DNA of 64,000 bases from Phycisphaeraceae bacterium (lineage in GTDB: Bacteria; Planctomycetota; Phycisphaerae; Phycisphaerales; UBA1924). The position numbers and the translations under genes are program-made. The notes beneath the pieces are model-generated. The model was not told the origin of the DNA and did no database searches. It saw nothing but the letters and a program-made list of their open reading frames with translations. The stretch covers positions 17,812 through 81,811 of the forward strand of contig JAJTHN010000021.1 in assembly GCA_021297895.1 (NCBI GenBank), written 5' to 3'. This document shows, piece by piece, positions 1-11,480 of this stretch; the first letter of the stretch is position 1, and each line of letters begins with the position of its first letter.

Positions 1-2
1 GC

Positions 3-2801
3 CACCAGACCGAGAGCCTCACGACCGGTGACGTTCTCCTCTTCGAAGAGAACAACATCGCCCGCTCGAACGGCCTGGGCCGCGTGGGCATCACGAACCT
101 GGCCAAGGGCGGGCTCCTTCGCTTCCGAAACATCTCGGGCTTCGAGACCAACGCCCAGAACAACCCCGGCCTGGTCCAGTCCAACGGCTTCGTGACGACC
201 AACAACGACGCCGGGCCGTTCACCAACACGATGACCATCGTCGCCGGCGGCCAGATCCAGGTCCTCGAGCAGATCAACGCCGGCTCCGCAAACGTCTTCA
301 TGCAGGCCGCTGGCGGCATCAACGGTGATGCCCCGATCTCCGCGGGCACGCTCGCCCTGGTGAACAACATCTCCGGCGGGATCGACCTCCGCACCGCCGC
401 CAACCGCGTGAGCACGCTGGCCATCCGCAACAACGTCGAGAGCGCCTTCATCGCTTTCCGCAACGAGGGTTCTCTCACGGTCGGTTCTATCTCCGCCCCC
501 GACAGTGACTTCAACAATGGTCTCGATGTCGTCGGTGTCTCGGGCAAGGGCAACACCGCCATCGGTCTGCACAGCCGCACGGGGTCGCTCACGCTCAATC
601 AGGCCGTCAACGCCGGCTTCGGCGCGGTCTTCCTGCACGCCAATCGGGGCATCTCGCAGTCGTCCACCGGCCTGATCACCGCCGGGGCGCTCTCGGCGTA
701 CAACGGCACGTTCAACTCGACTGATCCCACGCCGGCCGGGAACATCGTGCTGGATCAGGCCAACGTTCTGGCGCTTGCCGGCACGACCGACACCCCGATC
801 CTCGCTCTGCGCAACGACGTCGCCGGCGCGAGCGTGATCTTCAAGTCCGTCGGCACGCAGGGCTTCGTCACCGACGCGTCCGATGCCATCGACAACCTCA
901 TCAACGCCATCACCGGCGTGTCCACCGGCTCCGGCGGTCGCGTCAGTCTCATCTCGGCCGGCGGCTCGATGTTCCTGGGCAACGTTGTCTCGGCGCTCGG
1001 CGGCGATGTCCGTCTGACCGCGCTGACCAACGTCAACCAGGGTGGCAACGGCCGCATCTTCGCCGACCGCCTCGGCGTCGTCGTCACGGGTACGGGCGAG
1101 GGCTTCGTCACCCTCGGTGCGGAGAACCGCGTTGGATTCGTCGCCATCAGCAGCCGTGGCGACGGCAATGTCCAGTTCCGCTCGATCGACAACCTGACCG
1201 TCGGCAAGCTCGCCGCGGAGACCGACTTCAACGCCGGCAACGAGCTCGTCGGCATCTCCACCCGCACCGGCCGCGACATCAACGTCTCGGGCAAGATCCT
1301 GACCATTAACGATGCGCCGCTCCGGACGAACCTGGGCAAGCTCACACTCACCGGTACCGAGAGGATTCTGCTCAACCAGAACCTGCTGTCCAACGGGGGC
1401 GACATCGTCGTCAATGGGCCGGTCGTTCTGGGTGGCAACATTCTTGTGTCCAGCCGCTTCAACGGCATCGGGACCTATGCCGGCGCGGGCTCGGTTCTGT
1501 TCAACGGCGACATTCTGGCCACCGGTTCGGATGCCTCCCGCACCTTGACGATCCTTACCCCCGTCGGTCCCGAAGTCGCCGCCGGCACGCTCTTCCCGCC
1601 GCGCGTCGTGTTCAACGGCACCCGCATCGGTACCCAGACGGAGCGTCTCGCCAGCGTGCTGATCAACGCCGACAACGCCCGCACCAACCTGCCCGGCGCG
1701 GCGACCATCGTCTTCGGGGCGTCGCGCAACATCGACACCCTCATCTACTCGCCCATCGCCGGTCACTCGATGCAGGTCTTTACCAGCGACCAGTTCACCG
1801 CCGGCGCCCTGGAGCGCACGACGGCCCTTGGATCGCTCTCCTTCAACTCCGTCGCCAGCCGCTCGAACCAGCTCACCCTCGGTGATCTGACCGTGCTGGG
1901 CGACCTCAACGTCTTCTCCAACGACTTCCGCCTCCAGCCTGGCGTCCCGATGAACGTCGTCGTCGGCGGCAATCTCGATCTCGGCGGCACCGTTCCCGTC
2001 GCCTTCGGCGCCGGTCTTCCCGGTACCTTCAATATCTCCGACGCCGGCGTCTTCGGCATCGGCGCGTTCCCCGCCCTGACCATTCCCACCACGCCCACCG
2101 CCGCCGACGTGATCGCCGAGAACGGCAGGACCATCATCACCCTCGGACGGATCGGCCGACTGGCCGTCGACCTGACCCAGACCTTCGCCGCCGGGACGCC
2201 GCTCGGTGCCGATGGTCTGATCATCCCCGGCGGCGGCCCGAACCTCGACGCCTTCGCCGGTCTGCTCGAAGAACTGGCCCTGCAGATCCGCGAGAGCGAG
2301 TTCGGCTCCGGCTTCACCTCCGACGTGCCCGAGGCCCGCGAAATCACCGCGGACAACATCCGCGTCTCTCGCGACCGCCTCAGCAACGCCAGCATCGACC
2401 GTCTTCTGAGCGTCTACAACGCCCTCTACACGATCGACGGCGACTCCATCGACCCCTCCGTCGATACCCGTCAGGCCATCGCGACGGCGCTCGAGCAGGC
2501 CTGGACGGAGTACGAGTCCGAGACGGGCATCAAGGCCGATGTCGACCCCATTGGCTTCCGCCTGTGGCTCGAGGCCCGCGAGCGTGACGCCAGCCTCACG
2601 CCCAGCCAGCGGCTCGCCCTGATCAGCCTCAACCGTGCCCGCGAGGTCTTCCGGGCTCTGGATCAGGCCGGCCTGACCCGTGTCGAGGCCTCGCGACCCC
2701 GCGGCGCTGTTCTCACCACTCTCGCCGCCGGCTGGCTCGAGCCCGCCGCGATCAGCAAGCTCGAGGTCGCGATCGAGGGCTTCGACCCGGCTCTGCAGTA
2801 A
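3..2801 (+). CDS. Filamentous haemagglutinin-like surface protein, C-terminal part (5' end outside window)
   Basis: The reading frame is open from the left edge of the window, so the true start lies upstream; 932 residues are visible. Most of the protein is low in Cys and rich in Gly, Asn, Thr and Val, with repeating short strands (patterns such as GSLTL and GGDVRLTA) typical of the beta-helical shaft of filamentous haemagglutinin-like adhesins. The last ~170 residues are different: charged and helical (DRLLSVYNALY..., EARERDASLTPSQRLALI). This is probably a separate C-terminal domain. No dockerin-like module or LPXTG motif is visible, although a dockerin protein lies next door. By family, such proteins are secreted and act in adhesion or surface coating; that role is inferred. 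The gene converges on the next gene and ends at a strong hairpin. Sure of the coding frame, moderately sure of the family. Confidence 0.8.
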   Translation, partial: HQTESLTTGDVLLFEENNIARSNGLGRVGITNLAKGGLLRFRNISGFETNAQNNPGLVQSNGFVTTNNDAGPFTNTMTIVAGGQIQVLEQINAGSANVFMQAAGGINGDAPISAGTLALVNNISGGIDLRTAANRVSTLAIRNNVESAFIAFRNEGSLTVGSISAPDSDFNNGLDVVGVSGKGNTAIGLHSRTGSLTLNQAVNAGFGAVFLHANRGISQSSTGLITAGALSAYNGTFNSTDPTPAGNIVLDQANVLALAGTTDTPILALRNDVAGASVIFKSVGTQGFVTDASDAIDNLINAITGVSTGSGGRVSLISAGGSMFLGNVVSALGGDVRLTALTNVNQGGNGRIFADRLGVVVTGTGEGFVTLGAENRVGFVAISSRGDGNVQFRSIDNLTVGKLAAETDFNAGNELVGISTRTGRDINVSGKILTINDAPLRTNLGKLTLTGTERILLNQNLLSNGGDIVVNGPVVLGGNILVSSRFNGIGTYAGAGSVLFNGDILATGSDASRTLTILTPVGPEVAAGTLFPPRVVFNGTRIGTQTERLASVLINADNARTNLPGAATIVFGASRNIDTLIYSPIAGHSMQVFTSDQFTAGALERTTALGSLSFNSVASRSNQLTLGDLTVLGDLNVFSNDFRLQPGVPMNVVVGGNLDLGGTVPVAFGAGLPGTFNISDAGVFGIGAFPALTIPTTPTAADVIAENGRTIITLGRIGRLAVDLTQTFAAGTPLGADGLIIPGGGPNLDAFAGLLEELALQIRESEFGSGFTSDVPEAREITADNIRVSRDRLSNASIDRLLSVYNALYTIDGDSIDPSVDTRQAIATALEQAWTEYESETGIKADVDPIGFRLWLEARERDASLTPSQRLALISLNRAREVFRALDQAGLTRVEASRPRGAVLTTLAAGWLEPAAISKLEVAIEGFDPALQ

Positions 2802-2837
2802 GCCGAGCCCGGAGCGGCCGCCCACGAGTCGCCCAAG

Positions 2838-2873
2838 GCACGAACCGTCCAAAACGCACGAACCGTCCAAAAC
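2838..2873. repeat. 18-bp tandem direct repeat, two perfect copies
   Basis: The unit gcacgaaccgtccaaaac occurs twice back to back (2838-2855 and 2856-2873), followed by gcac. It sits between two converging genes, directly before the terminator hairpin. Confidence 0.9.
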
Positions 2874-2874
2874 G

Positions 2875-2907
2875 CACAAGGGCCACCCCGTCGGGGTGGC
2901 CCTTGTG
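2875..2907. terminator. Bidirectional hairpin terminator between converging genes
   Basis: A perfect inverted repeat with 15-bp arms (CACAAGGGCCACCCC / GGGGTGGCCCTTGTG) and a 3-nt loop lies 73 nt after the haemagglutinin-like stop and 25 nt after the stop of the opposing gene. There is no clear T-tract, so the call rests on the very strong stem and its position between converging 3' ends. Confidence 0.75.
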
Positions 2908-2932
2908 GCATTGGCGGTGTGTTGGAGCCGGC

Positions 2933-4999
2933 TCAGTTGCCGCAGCCGGAGAAGAAGCTCGCGAAGAATGCGGTGAAGTCGCCATTGTCGACCGATCCAT
3001 CCTGCACCGGGTCGCCATCGGTGTTCGCAACGTCGGCCAGCAGACGGTTCGGCTCGCCGGGCAGTGCGAAGAACGCGGTGAAGAACGCCGCGAAGTCGCC
3101 GTTGTCGACTGCGCCGTCCGGGCCGGCATCGCCGTCGGTGTTGGCGATGTCCGCGAGGCACTCGGCGAACTCCGGATTGGTCGTCGTCTCAACGACGTTC
3201 CGCCACGCCGGGCCGTTGTACTCGGGCTTGTTCATGTTCGACCGCGAACGCTTGAGGTGGAGCAGCGGCCCCGCGGCGGCCCCGGCAAAGAGCGAGTCCG
3301 CCTTGCTGCTCCAGTTGCCCGTAGCATCGCGCTCGAACTCTCGCACCAGGCCACCGTCGACGAACACGAGCGTGCCCATGTCCGAAACCTGGACGCTCCT
3401 GGGCGTGCTGCCCGCGGGAAGCGTGATCGTGTCGATCGTCGTCAGCCCGCCGCCGGGGCCGGTCGGCAACGCGAACTTCCAGATGCTGCTTCCGCCCGTG
3501 CAGACGACCACATTCCCGTCCGGCGCCTCGGCGATCGAGAAGTCGCCCACGCCCGGCACGAACGGCGGGCACGGATCCGTGTTCACCGGCGTCGCCAGGT
3601 TCATCGGATCGAACCGCCCGATCGTGCATCCGCGGCCGTCGGCGGTCATCACCGCCAGCCGATCCTGTCGATCCAGGTACGTCATCGCCACCGGGTTGAT
3701 CACCGGGCCGACCGAGCCGAGCGTCCACGATCCCGGCGCAACCGGGTCGAACCGCTTGATGCTCCCGGAATCGATCACGAAGATGTGACCATCGGGATTG
3801 CACACCACCGGCCCGCTGGGGTTGGTCAGCGTGGCGATCGTCGTCCACTCTTCGCCGCCGATGGTGAAGGCCATCAGCTTCGCCGAGCCCGGAACGCCCG
3901 TGCCCTGCGTGACCATGAACGACCGCACACCCAGCGCGTCATTGGTCAGACCGATGATCGGACCGCTGTTGGGACCGGTGTGCGTCAAGGGCGGCTTGCC
4001 GAAACTCAGGCCGAGCGGCCGGATGTACTGCATCGCCGTGTCCTGGCCCGGCGTCGCCGGCACGCTCATGGCCTCGACAGGGCTGATGGCGAAGATGCCA
4101 TCCATGTACCGCTGTGTGGCGTCGGTGTCGGGCTGAAAGTCGGCCATCCTCGTGAGGAAGCGGTTGGAGTACGTGTACGAACCCTCGAGCCCGCCACGAA
4201 CGAGACCCGCGCGGATCGGCGTGCCCGTCGTCGCGATCTTGCGGGCGGACTGCGAGAAGCGATTGCCATCGGTCCACGGATCGAGAATGCCCAGTTGCGT
4301 CGGCAACGGGTCGGTCGGGCCGGTGCACGCGTTGTAGATGTGCCGCACGGTCACGCAGTGGCCGCCGTCGCGGTAGATCGCGTCGGCAACGTCCGCATCG
4401 GGCTTGTAGAAACCGTAACAGACGGTCACCAGGTTGCCCTGACGCATGAGTTCGAGAACGTCCGTCGCAAAGGGGCCGAACATCCCGTTGACAGCGAAGC
4501 TCGTGACGATGAACTTGCCCGGCTCGAACTCGTTGAGGTAGCTGGTCAGACCGTTGTTGTGACCGGTCGCGCCCGTTCCATCCTCCGGATGCGTGCCCAT
4601 CCGCTGTCCAAGATCGAACAGAGCCAGCGTGACCTGGTTGTACGTGGCAAGGTCCGCCGAGTGCCAGTCGTTGGGGCCGCCGAGGAAGTTGAACCCCTGG
4701 TTGGCCAGGTACGCGATGTTGTTCATCATCGCGGTCGGCAGGCAGTACATGTTGCCGCCCCCGGGCAGGCCGAGCAGGAACTGGGACGCGTCCGGCGATC
4801 GACGCTGGTCAAGGTCGGGCAGCCCCGCCCGGAACACGCTGCACTGCGCCTGGGCCGGGGCGCTCAAGCCGGCGCTGAGCATCAGCCCCGCGATCACCAG
4901 ACCGGAGGCGTTCAGCCGGCCGGTGCCGCGGCTCGGGGCCACGGAAGTGGTGGGGGTGATGCGGTCGCGGGTCACATTGGTGTCTGTCGTCGTCTTCAT
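2933..4999 (-). CDS. Secreted C39-like cysteine-peptidase/beta-propeller protein with duplicated GC-type dockerin module
   Basis: The 688-residue protein starts at the ATG preceded by AAAGGGAGT, a good ribosome binding site; an upstream in-frame extension lacks one. A signal peptide ends near residue 52 (SAPAQAQ). Residues ~80-100 contain GGNMYCLPTAMMNN, a C39/papain-like active-site pattern with candidate Cys86. A later GGHCVTV and an ILDPW supply plausible His and Asp. The middle (~300-590) looks like a Kelch/NHL-type propeller (repeated VGDFSIAEAPDGNVVVC-like strands). The C-terminus carries two copies of ANTDGD..DG.VDNGDF.AFF..FF and ends in SGCGN, matching the GC-type dockerin module known in Phycisphaerales. 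Export is well supported; peptidase activity is inferred from the motif only. The gene is monocistronic. Confidence 0.8.
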   Translation of the reverse strand: MKTTTDTNVTRDRITPTTSVAPSRGTGRLNASGLVIAGLMLSAGLSAPAQAQCSVFRAGLPDLDQRRSPDASQFLLGLPGGGNMYCLPTAMMNNIAYLANQGFNFLGGPNDWHSADLATYNQVTLALFDLGQRMGTHPEDGTGATGHNNGLTSYLNEFEPGKFIVTSFAVNGMFGPFATDVLELMRQGNLVTVCYGFYKPDADVADAIYRDGGHCVTVRHIYNACTGPTDPLPTQLGILDPWTDGNRFSQSARKIATTGTPIRAGLVRGGLEGSYTYSNRFLTRMADFQPDTDATQRYMDGIFAISPVEAMSVPATPGQDTAMQYIRPLGLSFGKPPLTHTGPNSGPIIGLTNDALGVRSFMVTQGTGVPGSAKLMAFTIGGEEWTTIATLTNPSGPVVCNPDGHIFVIDSGSIKRFDPVAPGSWTLGSVGPVINPVAMTYLDRQDRLAVMTADGRGCTIGRFDPMNLATPVNTDPCPPFVPGVGDFSIAEAPDGNVVVCTGGSSIWKFALPTGPGGGLTTIDTITLPAGSTPRSVQVSDMGTLVFVDGGLVREFERDATGNWSSKADSLFAGAAAGPLLHLKRSRSNMNKPEYNGPAWRNVVETTTNPEFAECLADIANTDGDAGPDGAVDNGDFAAFFTAFFALPGEPNRLLADVANTDGDPVQDGSVDNGDFTAFFASFFSGCGN

Positions 5000-5101
5000 C
5001 GGTACTCCCTTTCGGTGTGGGTTCTGTGTCCGCCGGGTCCTGAGCCCGGCTCTGTAGACCCAATTGCGCCCAGCCGAAGTGGTGTGACAGAAAACCAAAT
5101 G

Positions 5102-5132
5102 AAAAAAGGCCCCGGCGTGGTGCCGGGGCCTT
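5102..5132 (-). terminator. Rho-independent terminator of hppA
   Basis: On the minus strand the stem AAGGCCCCGGC, loop ACCAC, GCCGGGGCCTT is followed by further Ts (a 6-T run overlapping the stem base). It lies about 40 nt past the hppA stop codon. Confidence 0.85.
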
Positions 5133-5172
5133 CTGGAACTCAATTCGGCTGATCTGGATCAGCCCGCCGGGC

Positions 5173-7974
<2,802 letters not shown>

Positions 7975-8319
7975 GCTCGCACAGGCCGCGAGCGGAGCGG
8001 GAACGACGCCGACGCTGCTGCGCCGCGTGCACGCTTTCGGGAACTGGACCGGAGTCGGCAAGGCTGTTCTCCCTGGAGCAGATGCGAAAAGTTGTCTGCG
8101 GTGATATGAAGTTCTCGCCTGGAAGCCCGATGCGGAACCGCACCTGCAAGAACGTTTGGTCGCGCTGGGAACCGGAATCCGATCGCCCGTGGCCGCGACT
8201 CTGTGGCGGCTCGATCGCCCGCCGCGAGCCGGGGCGCATCGCCGCGCTCGCCGGCACATCTCAAAGACCGCGCACAAGCCCGCTTGGGCTCGCGCCGGCC
8301 ACTTTTCCTCTATCGGTCA
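7975..8319. other. 345-bp intergenic region between hppA and rpsU
   Basis: No separate gene is supported here. On the minus strand it carries the 5' leader of hppA, including TTG at 8061 preceded by GGGAGAAC, a possible earlier hppA start adding 29 residues. I could not assign a -35/-10 pair with confidence. Confidence 0.5.
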
Positions 8320-8544
8320 TCACCCCTTGGCAACGCGAGTGCGCTCGATCGGTCCATCCGTCGACTCGCGAACCCGGCGTGCAACGCTCTTGCGCGAGCT
8401 GCGGCGGTTCCGCTCGGAGGGCTTCTCGTAGTATTCCTTCCGCTTGATGTCCTTGATCAAGCCTTCCTTCTCGCACAGCTTCTTGAACCGACGCTGCATC
8501 TGCTCCACCGACTCGCCGCTGCGCGCCTTGACTCGAATCGCCAT
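8320..8544 (-). CDS. rpsU: 30S ribosomal protein bS21
   Basis: A 74-residue basic protein. The start MAIRVKARSGESVEQMQRRF and the segment EKEGLIKDIKRKEYYEKPSE are clearly bS21 (family length 55-75). It belongs to the small ribosomal subunit near the mRNA exit and anti-Shine-Dalgarno region. The ATG is preceded by AACGAGG at 9 nt. The Arg/Ser-rich tail (RRSSRKSVARRVRES) is somewhat longer than in proteobacteria. It stands alone between hppA and the divergent NYN gene. Confidence 0.95.
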   Translation of the reverse strand: MAIRVKARSGESVEQMQRRFKKLCEKEGLIKDIKRKEYYEKPSERNRRSSRKSVARRVRESTDGPIERTRVAKG

Positions 8545-8836
8545 GTTCGTTCAACCTCGTTGTTGGACCGACTATCTCTTCTTCAACCGTTCCCGCCACG
8601 GGACGACCCCCCGATCGCGTACGCTCCGCTCGGGGTTGCTAGTAAAGCACCCCCGAGCATCACTTTCAAGTGCTCGGCAGGGCTCTGTTTGGAGACTTCC
8701 TCCGCACTTTCGCATCTACGCTCCCCAAATCCTCCCACGATCCTGACAGAGCCCGATCAGGCTGTCCGCCCAAGTTGGCCCTCGCTGATCCCAGACACCC
8801 CCGCACCCAAACTCATCCGCTCGCCGCCGACGCCCC

Positions 8837-9718
8837 ATGCTCCTCATCGATGCCTTCAACGTGCTGCATGTCACCGGCGTGCTCCCGCCTCACCTGGCCG
8901 GGCTCGATGTCCAAGGCCTTGTCCGCCTGATCGGCATCAGTCGCTACGCGCGGCGAAAGCTGCTTCTGGTTTGTGACGGCGCTCCGCCGCGTCAGCACGC
9001 CGCCCGCGCCGCCCACTCCGACGACCCGCGCATCATCTACGCCGGCACGAGACTCAAAGCCGACGACCTCATTCGCGATCGACTCGCATCGCTTCCGCGA
9101 TCCCAGAACGTGCTGCTGATCTCCAGCGACCGCGAACTCGTTCGCGACGCCCGCAAGCGTCGTTTCGACACACGATCCAGCGACATGTTCCTGCGGCACC
9201 TGGCGCACGATGAGGCGCAAAGCGCTCGCAACTCCGCCGCGCCCCGATCCGCCCGCCCGCCATTCGCGTATGAGGTTCCCCTCGACCGCGCAAGCCAGGA
9301 AATCTGGGAGCGGCTGCTCGGTGTGGTGAGCGCAAGCCGCGCGCGAGCCACTGACGAGAAGCCTGCCGTCGCGCCCGCGGCTCGCACCGACGCCGAGGCG
9401 ATTCTCGATGCCGATGCGATGGCAGAAATCGAGTCGCGACTTCGGCACCTGTTGGCCAATCGCCACCCGAGCCCCGGTCCGGCGAGCATCCGCCCCGTCA
9501 ACGACGCCCGAGCGAGCCGTTCGTCTTCACGCCCCGCTGCATCGCCAACCCCCGGGGCAAACGCTTCCAAATCGCTCGCCGGCGTTGCCCCACCCGGCCC
9601 GGATATCGATCCTGCGCTGCTGGCTCTGCTGAAGGACTTGAGCCCGGACCTCTCTCTCGCCGACATAGACATGGAGGCGGTGCTCCGCAAGCGCCCGCCG
9701 CAAGGACCACGCACATGA
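8837..9718 (+). CDS. NYN (YacP-like) domain ribonuclease
   Basis: A 293-residue protein whose N-terminal ~140 residues match the YacP-type NYN/PIN-like nuclease fold: LIDAFNVLH (Asp5), LLLVCDGAPP (Asp47), KADDLI (Asp76/77) and LLISSDREL (Asp98). These acidic residues would hold the metal at the active site. Family members are single-strand RNA endonucleases, so a role in RNA processing or decay is inferred. The rest is a poorly conserved Ala/Pro/Arg-rich linker and a short acidic C-terminal segment (ALLKDLSPDLSLADIDMEAVLR). The stop overlaps the start of the next gene by 4 nt (ATGA), so the two are probably translated together. No ribosome binding site is visible, and the start is the first ATG before the conserved IDAFN motif. 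Confidence 0.8.
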   Translation: MLLIDAFNVLHVTGVLPPHLAGLDVQGLVRLIGISRYARRKLLLVCDGAPPRQHAARAAHSDDPRIIYAGTRLKADDLIRDRLASLPRSQNVLLISSDRELVRDARKRRFDTRSSDMFLRHLAHDEAQSARNSAAPRSARPPFAYEVPLDRASQEIWERLLGVVSASRARATDEKPAVAPAARTDAEAILDADAMAEIESRLRHLLANRHPSPGPASIRPVNDARASRSSSRPAASPTPGANASKSLAGVAPPGPDIDPALLALLKDLSPDLSLADIDMEAVLRKRPPQGPRT

Positions 9719-10155
9719 ACTCACCCCACGCAAGGCGATCCGCAGTCCTTCGCACAGGGCTCGCCCTGCTCGCGACAATGTGCGTGATCTTCTCCCCTGG
9801 CTGCGTCGCCCAGTCCGTACCCGTCGGCCGCGGCGAACTCGTTGGCCAGTACGCCGGCGGCACGCTCGCGTTCGATCTGCCCTCCGGCCCGAATGCCGTG
9901 CCCGTTCTCACCGCCGCCGCCGCCGCGGAACGCGCGCTCACCGCCCGCGGCTACACGATCGTCGGCCGAACCACCAGCGAGCACGAGAGCCGCGTCGAAG
10001 GCCGCTACCCGCAACCCACCGCCCTGACCAACGCGGTCGTCCTCGCGTTCACCGATGTCCGCGGCACACGCGTGAGTATCCGCATCGGCGGGTTCGGCGA
10101 CCTGCCCGAGAGCCAGGCCATCGCCAACGACATGCTCGCGCTGATCGGCCGCTGA
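9715..10155 (+). CDS. Small predicted lipoprotein
   Basis: A 146-residue protein with a signal peptide and lipobox (IFSPGC, Cys30), predicting a lipid-anchored envelope protein. The mature part has an Ala-rich helix (AAAAAERALTARGYTIVGR) and a sandwich of strands (VVLAFTDVRGTRVSIRIGGFGD), resembling the small DUF3568-type lipoproteins; that match is tentative. It is coupled to the NYN nuclease gene by a 4-nt overlap, and the operon ends at a hairpin 28 nt downstream. Function unknown. Confidence 0.75.
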   Translation: MNSPHARRSAVLRTGLALLATMCVIFSPGCVAQSVPVGRGELVGQYAGGTLAFDLPSGPNAVPVLTAAAAAERALTARGYTIVGRTTSEHESRVEGRYPQPTALTNAVVLAFTDVRGTRVSIRIGGFGDLPESQAIANDMLALIGR

Positions 10156-10182
10156 GCGCGCCCGCGATGCACCAAAAGTACA

Positions 10183-10211
10183 AAGGGCCGGCGAACGGAT
10201 CGCCGGCCCTT
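10183..10211. terminator. Hairpin terminator between converging genes
   Basis: The inverted repeat AAGGGCCGGCG / CGCCGGCCCTT (11-bp arms, 7-nt loop) lies between the lipoprotein stop and the citrate synthase stop, which converge here. Short T/A runs flank it on both sides, so it could serve both strands. Confidence 0.8.
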
Positions 10212-10239
10212 GTCAATCGTGAGTATCCGTCGTGATCGC

Positions 10240-11370
10240 TCAGCGAGCGCTCATCGGCGTGTACTTCACGCCGTGGGGGCCCTTGTAGTCCACATCCGGA
10301 CGGAACAGCCGGTTGTCGCTCATCTGCTCGATCACGTGCGCCGCCCACCCGCCGACGCGGGCGATCACGAACACCGGGGTGAACAAGTCCAGCGGCAGAC
10401 CGATGCAGTGATACGTCGTCGCGCTGTAGAAGTCGACATTGGGATAGATTCCCTTGGCCGCGACCGCCGTGGCCATCACGTCCTCGATCTTCTTGCTCTT
10501 CTCGAACAGCGACGAGTTGCCCGTTTCGGCCGCCAGGTCCTTGGCCAGCACCTGCAGGTGCGTCGCCCGCGGGTCGTAGGACTTGTAGATCCGATGGCCG
10601 AAGCCCATGATCTTGTCCTTCTTGGCGAGCTTGTCGAGTACGTACTTCTCCGTCGCCTCAAGGCTCGGGATCTCGTTGAGCATTACCATCACACCCTCGT
10701 TCGCGCCGCCGTGGAGCGGACCCTTCAGGCTGCCGATCGCGGCGGTGATCGCCGAGTACATGTCGCTCTGCGTGCTCATCAGAACGCGGGCCGTGAACGT
10801 CGAGTTGTTGAAACCGTGGTCGGCGTGCAGCACAAGACACACGTCAAGCGCCTTGGCCATCGTCGGCTTGGCCCGCTCGCCGTTGAGCATGTACAGGAAG
10901 TTCTCCGCCACGCTCAGGTTCACGTCGGGCCGAACCAGCGGCATGCCGCTGCGATACCGGTGGAAGTACGCCAGCAGCGTCGGCACGCGTGCCAGGATGT
11001 TCAGCGCCTTGCTCCGCAGGCTCGGGATGTCATTCGCATCTGGCGTGTGGTCGTGCATCGACAGCGCCGACACCATCGTCCGGATCATGTGCATCGGCTT
11101 GGCATCGCGGGGCAGCGCCAGCAGCCGCTGCTCCATCCCCGCCGGCAACTCGTACCGCTTGCGGATCTCGGCCGTGAACGCCGCGAGTTCCGCCTTGTTC
11201 GGCAGTCGCCCGTTCCACAGCAGGAACACCGTTTCCTCGAACGTCGAATGCGACGCCAACTCCCCGATCGGGATCCCGATGTACTCCAGAACCCCCTTCT
11301 CGCCATCGATGAACGAGATCTTGGTCTCCGCGGCGACGATCCCTTCAAGGCCCTTGGATGCCATCGGCAT
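10240..11370 (-). CDS. gltA: Citrate synthase
   Basis: Condenses acetyl-CoA and oxaloacetate to citrate, the first TCA-cycle step. The 376-residue length fits the short bacterial type. Catalytic elements are present: HADHGFNNSTFTAR (His182/His185), GPLHGGANE (His220), GFGHRIY (His259) and the late Asp in NVDFYSATTY. The start is the ATG preceded by GGAAGGAACGT, a good ribosome binding site; an in-frame upstream extension has none. It is monocistronic, divergent from the rhomboid gene, and ends at a shared hairpin. Confidence 0.96.
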   Translation of the reverse strand: MPMASKGLEGIVAAETKISFIDGEKGVLEYIGIPIGELASHSTFEETVFLLWNGRLPNKAELAAFTAEIRKRYELPAGMEQRLLALPRDAKPMHMIRTMVSALSMHDHTPDANDIPSLRSKALNILARVPTLLAYFHRYRSGMPLVRPDVNLSVAENFLYMLNGERAKPTMAKALDVCLVLHADHGFNNSTFTARVLMSTQSDMYSAITAAIGSLKGPLHGGANEGVMVMLNEIPSLEATEKYVLDKLAKKDKIMGFGHRIYKSYDPRATHLQVLAKDLAAETGNSSLFEKSKKIEDVMATAVAAKGIYPNVDFYSATTYHCIGLPLDLFTPVFVIARVGGWAAHVIEQMSDNRLFRPDVDYKGPHGVKYTPMSAR

Positions 11371-11468
11371 AGACGTTCCTTCCGAGTTCGTTTCTGAGGT
11401 GGCGTTCGGGGCCGATGATAGCAGCACAACCGCGCCAATTCCGCCCCGCTCTCGCCCCGGAGCACGAT

Positions 11469-11474
11469 TACCAT
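11469..11474 (+). promoter_or_regulatory. Candidate -10 box of a leaderless rhomboid mRNA
   Basis: TACCAT is followed by exactly 6 nt and then the GTG start of the rhomboid gene, with no ribosome binding site. This spacing would put the transcription start at or within 1-2 nt of the start codon. Confidence 0.45.
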
Positions 11475-11480
11475 CCGACC

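Noticed and set aside
2903..5152. A 749-residue plus-strand frame across the C39-like dockerin gene
   Set aside because: It is antisense to a gene with signal peptide, ribosome site and recognised domains; composition is Arg/Val/His-rich noise.
8656..8678. Stem CGAG/CACTT...AAGTG/CTCG upstream of rpsU as an rpsU autoregulatory site
   Set aside because: The stem is bulged and short, its distance from rpsU is over 100 nt, and no known bS21 leader motif matches.
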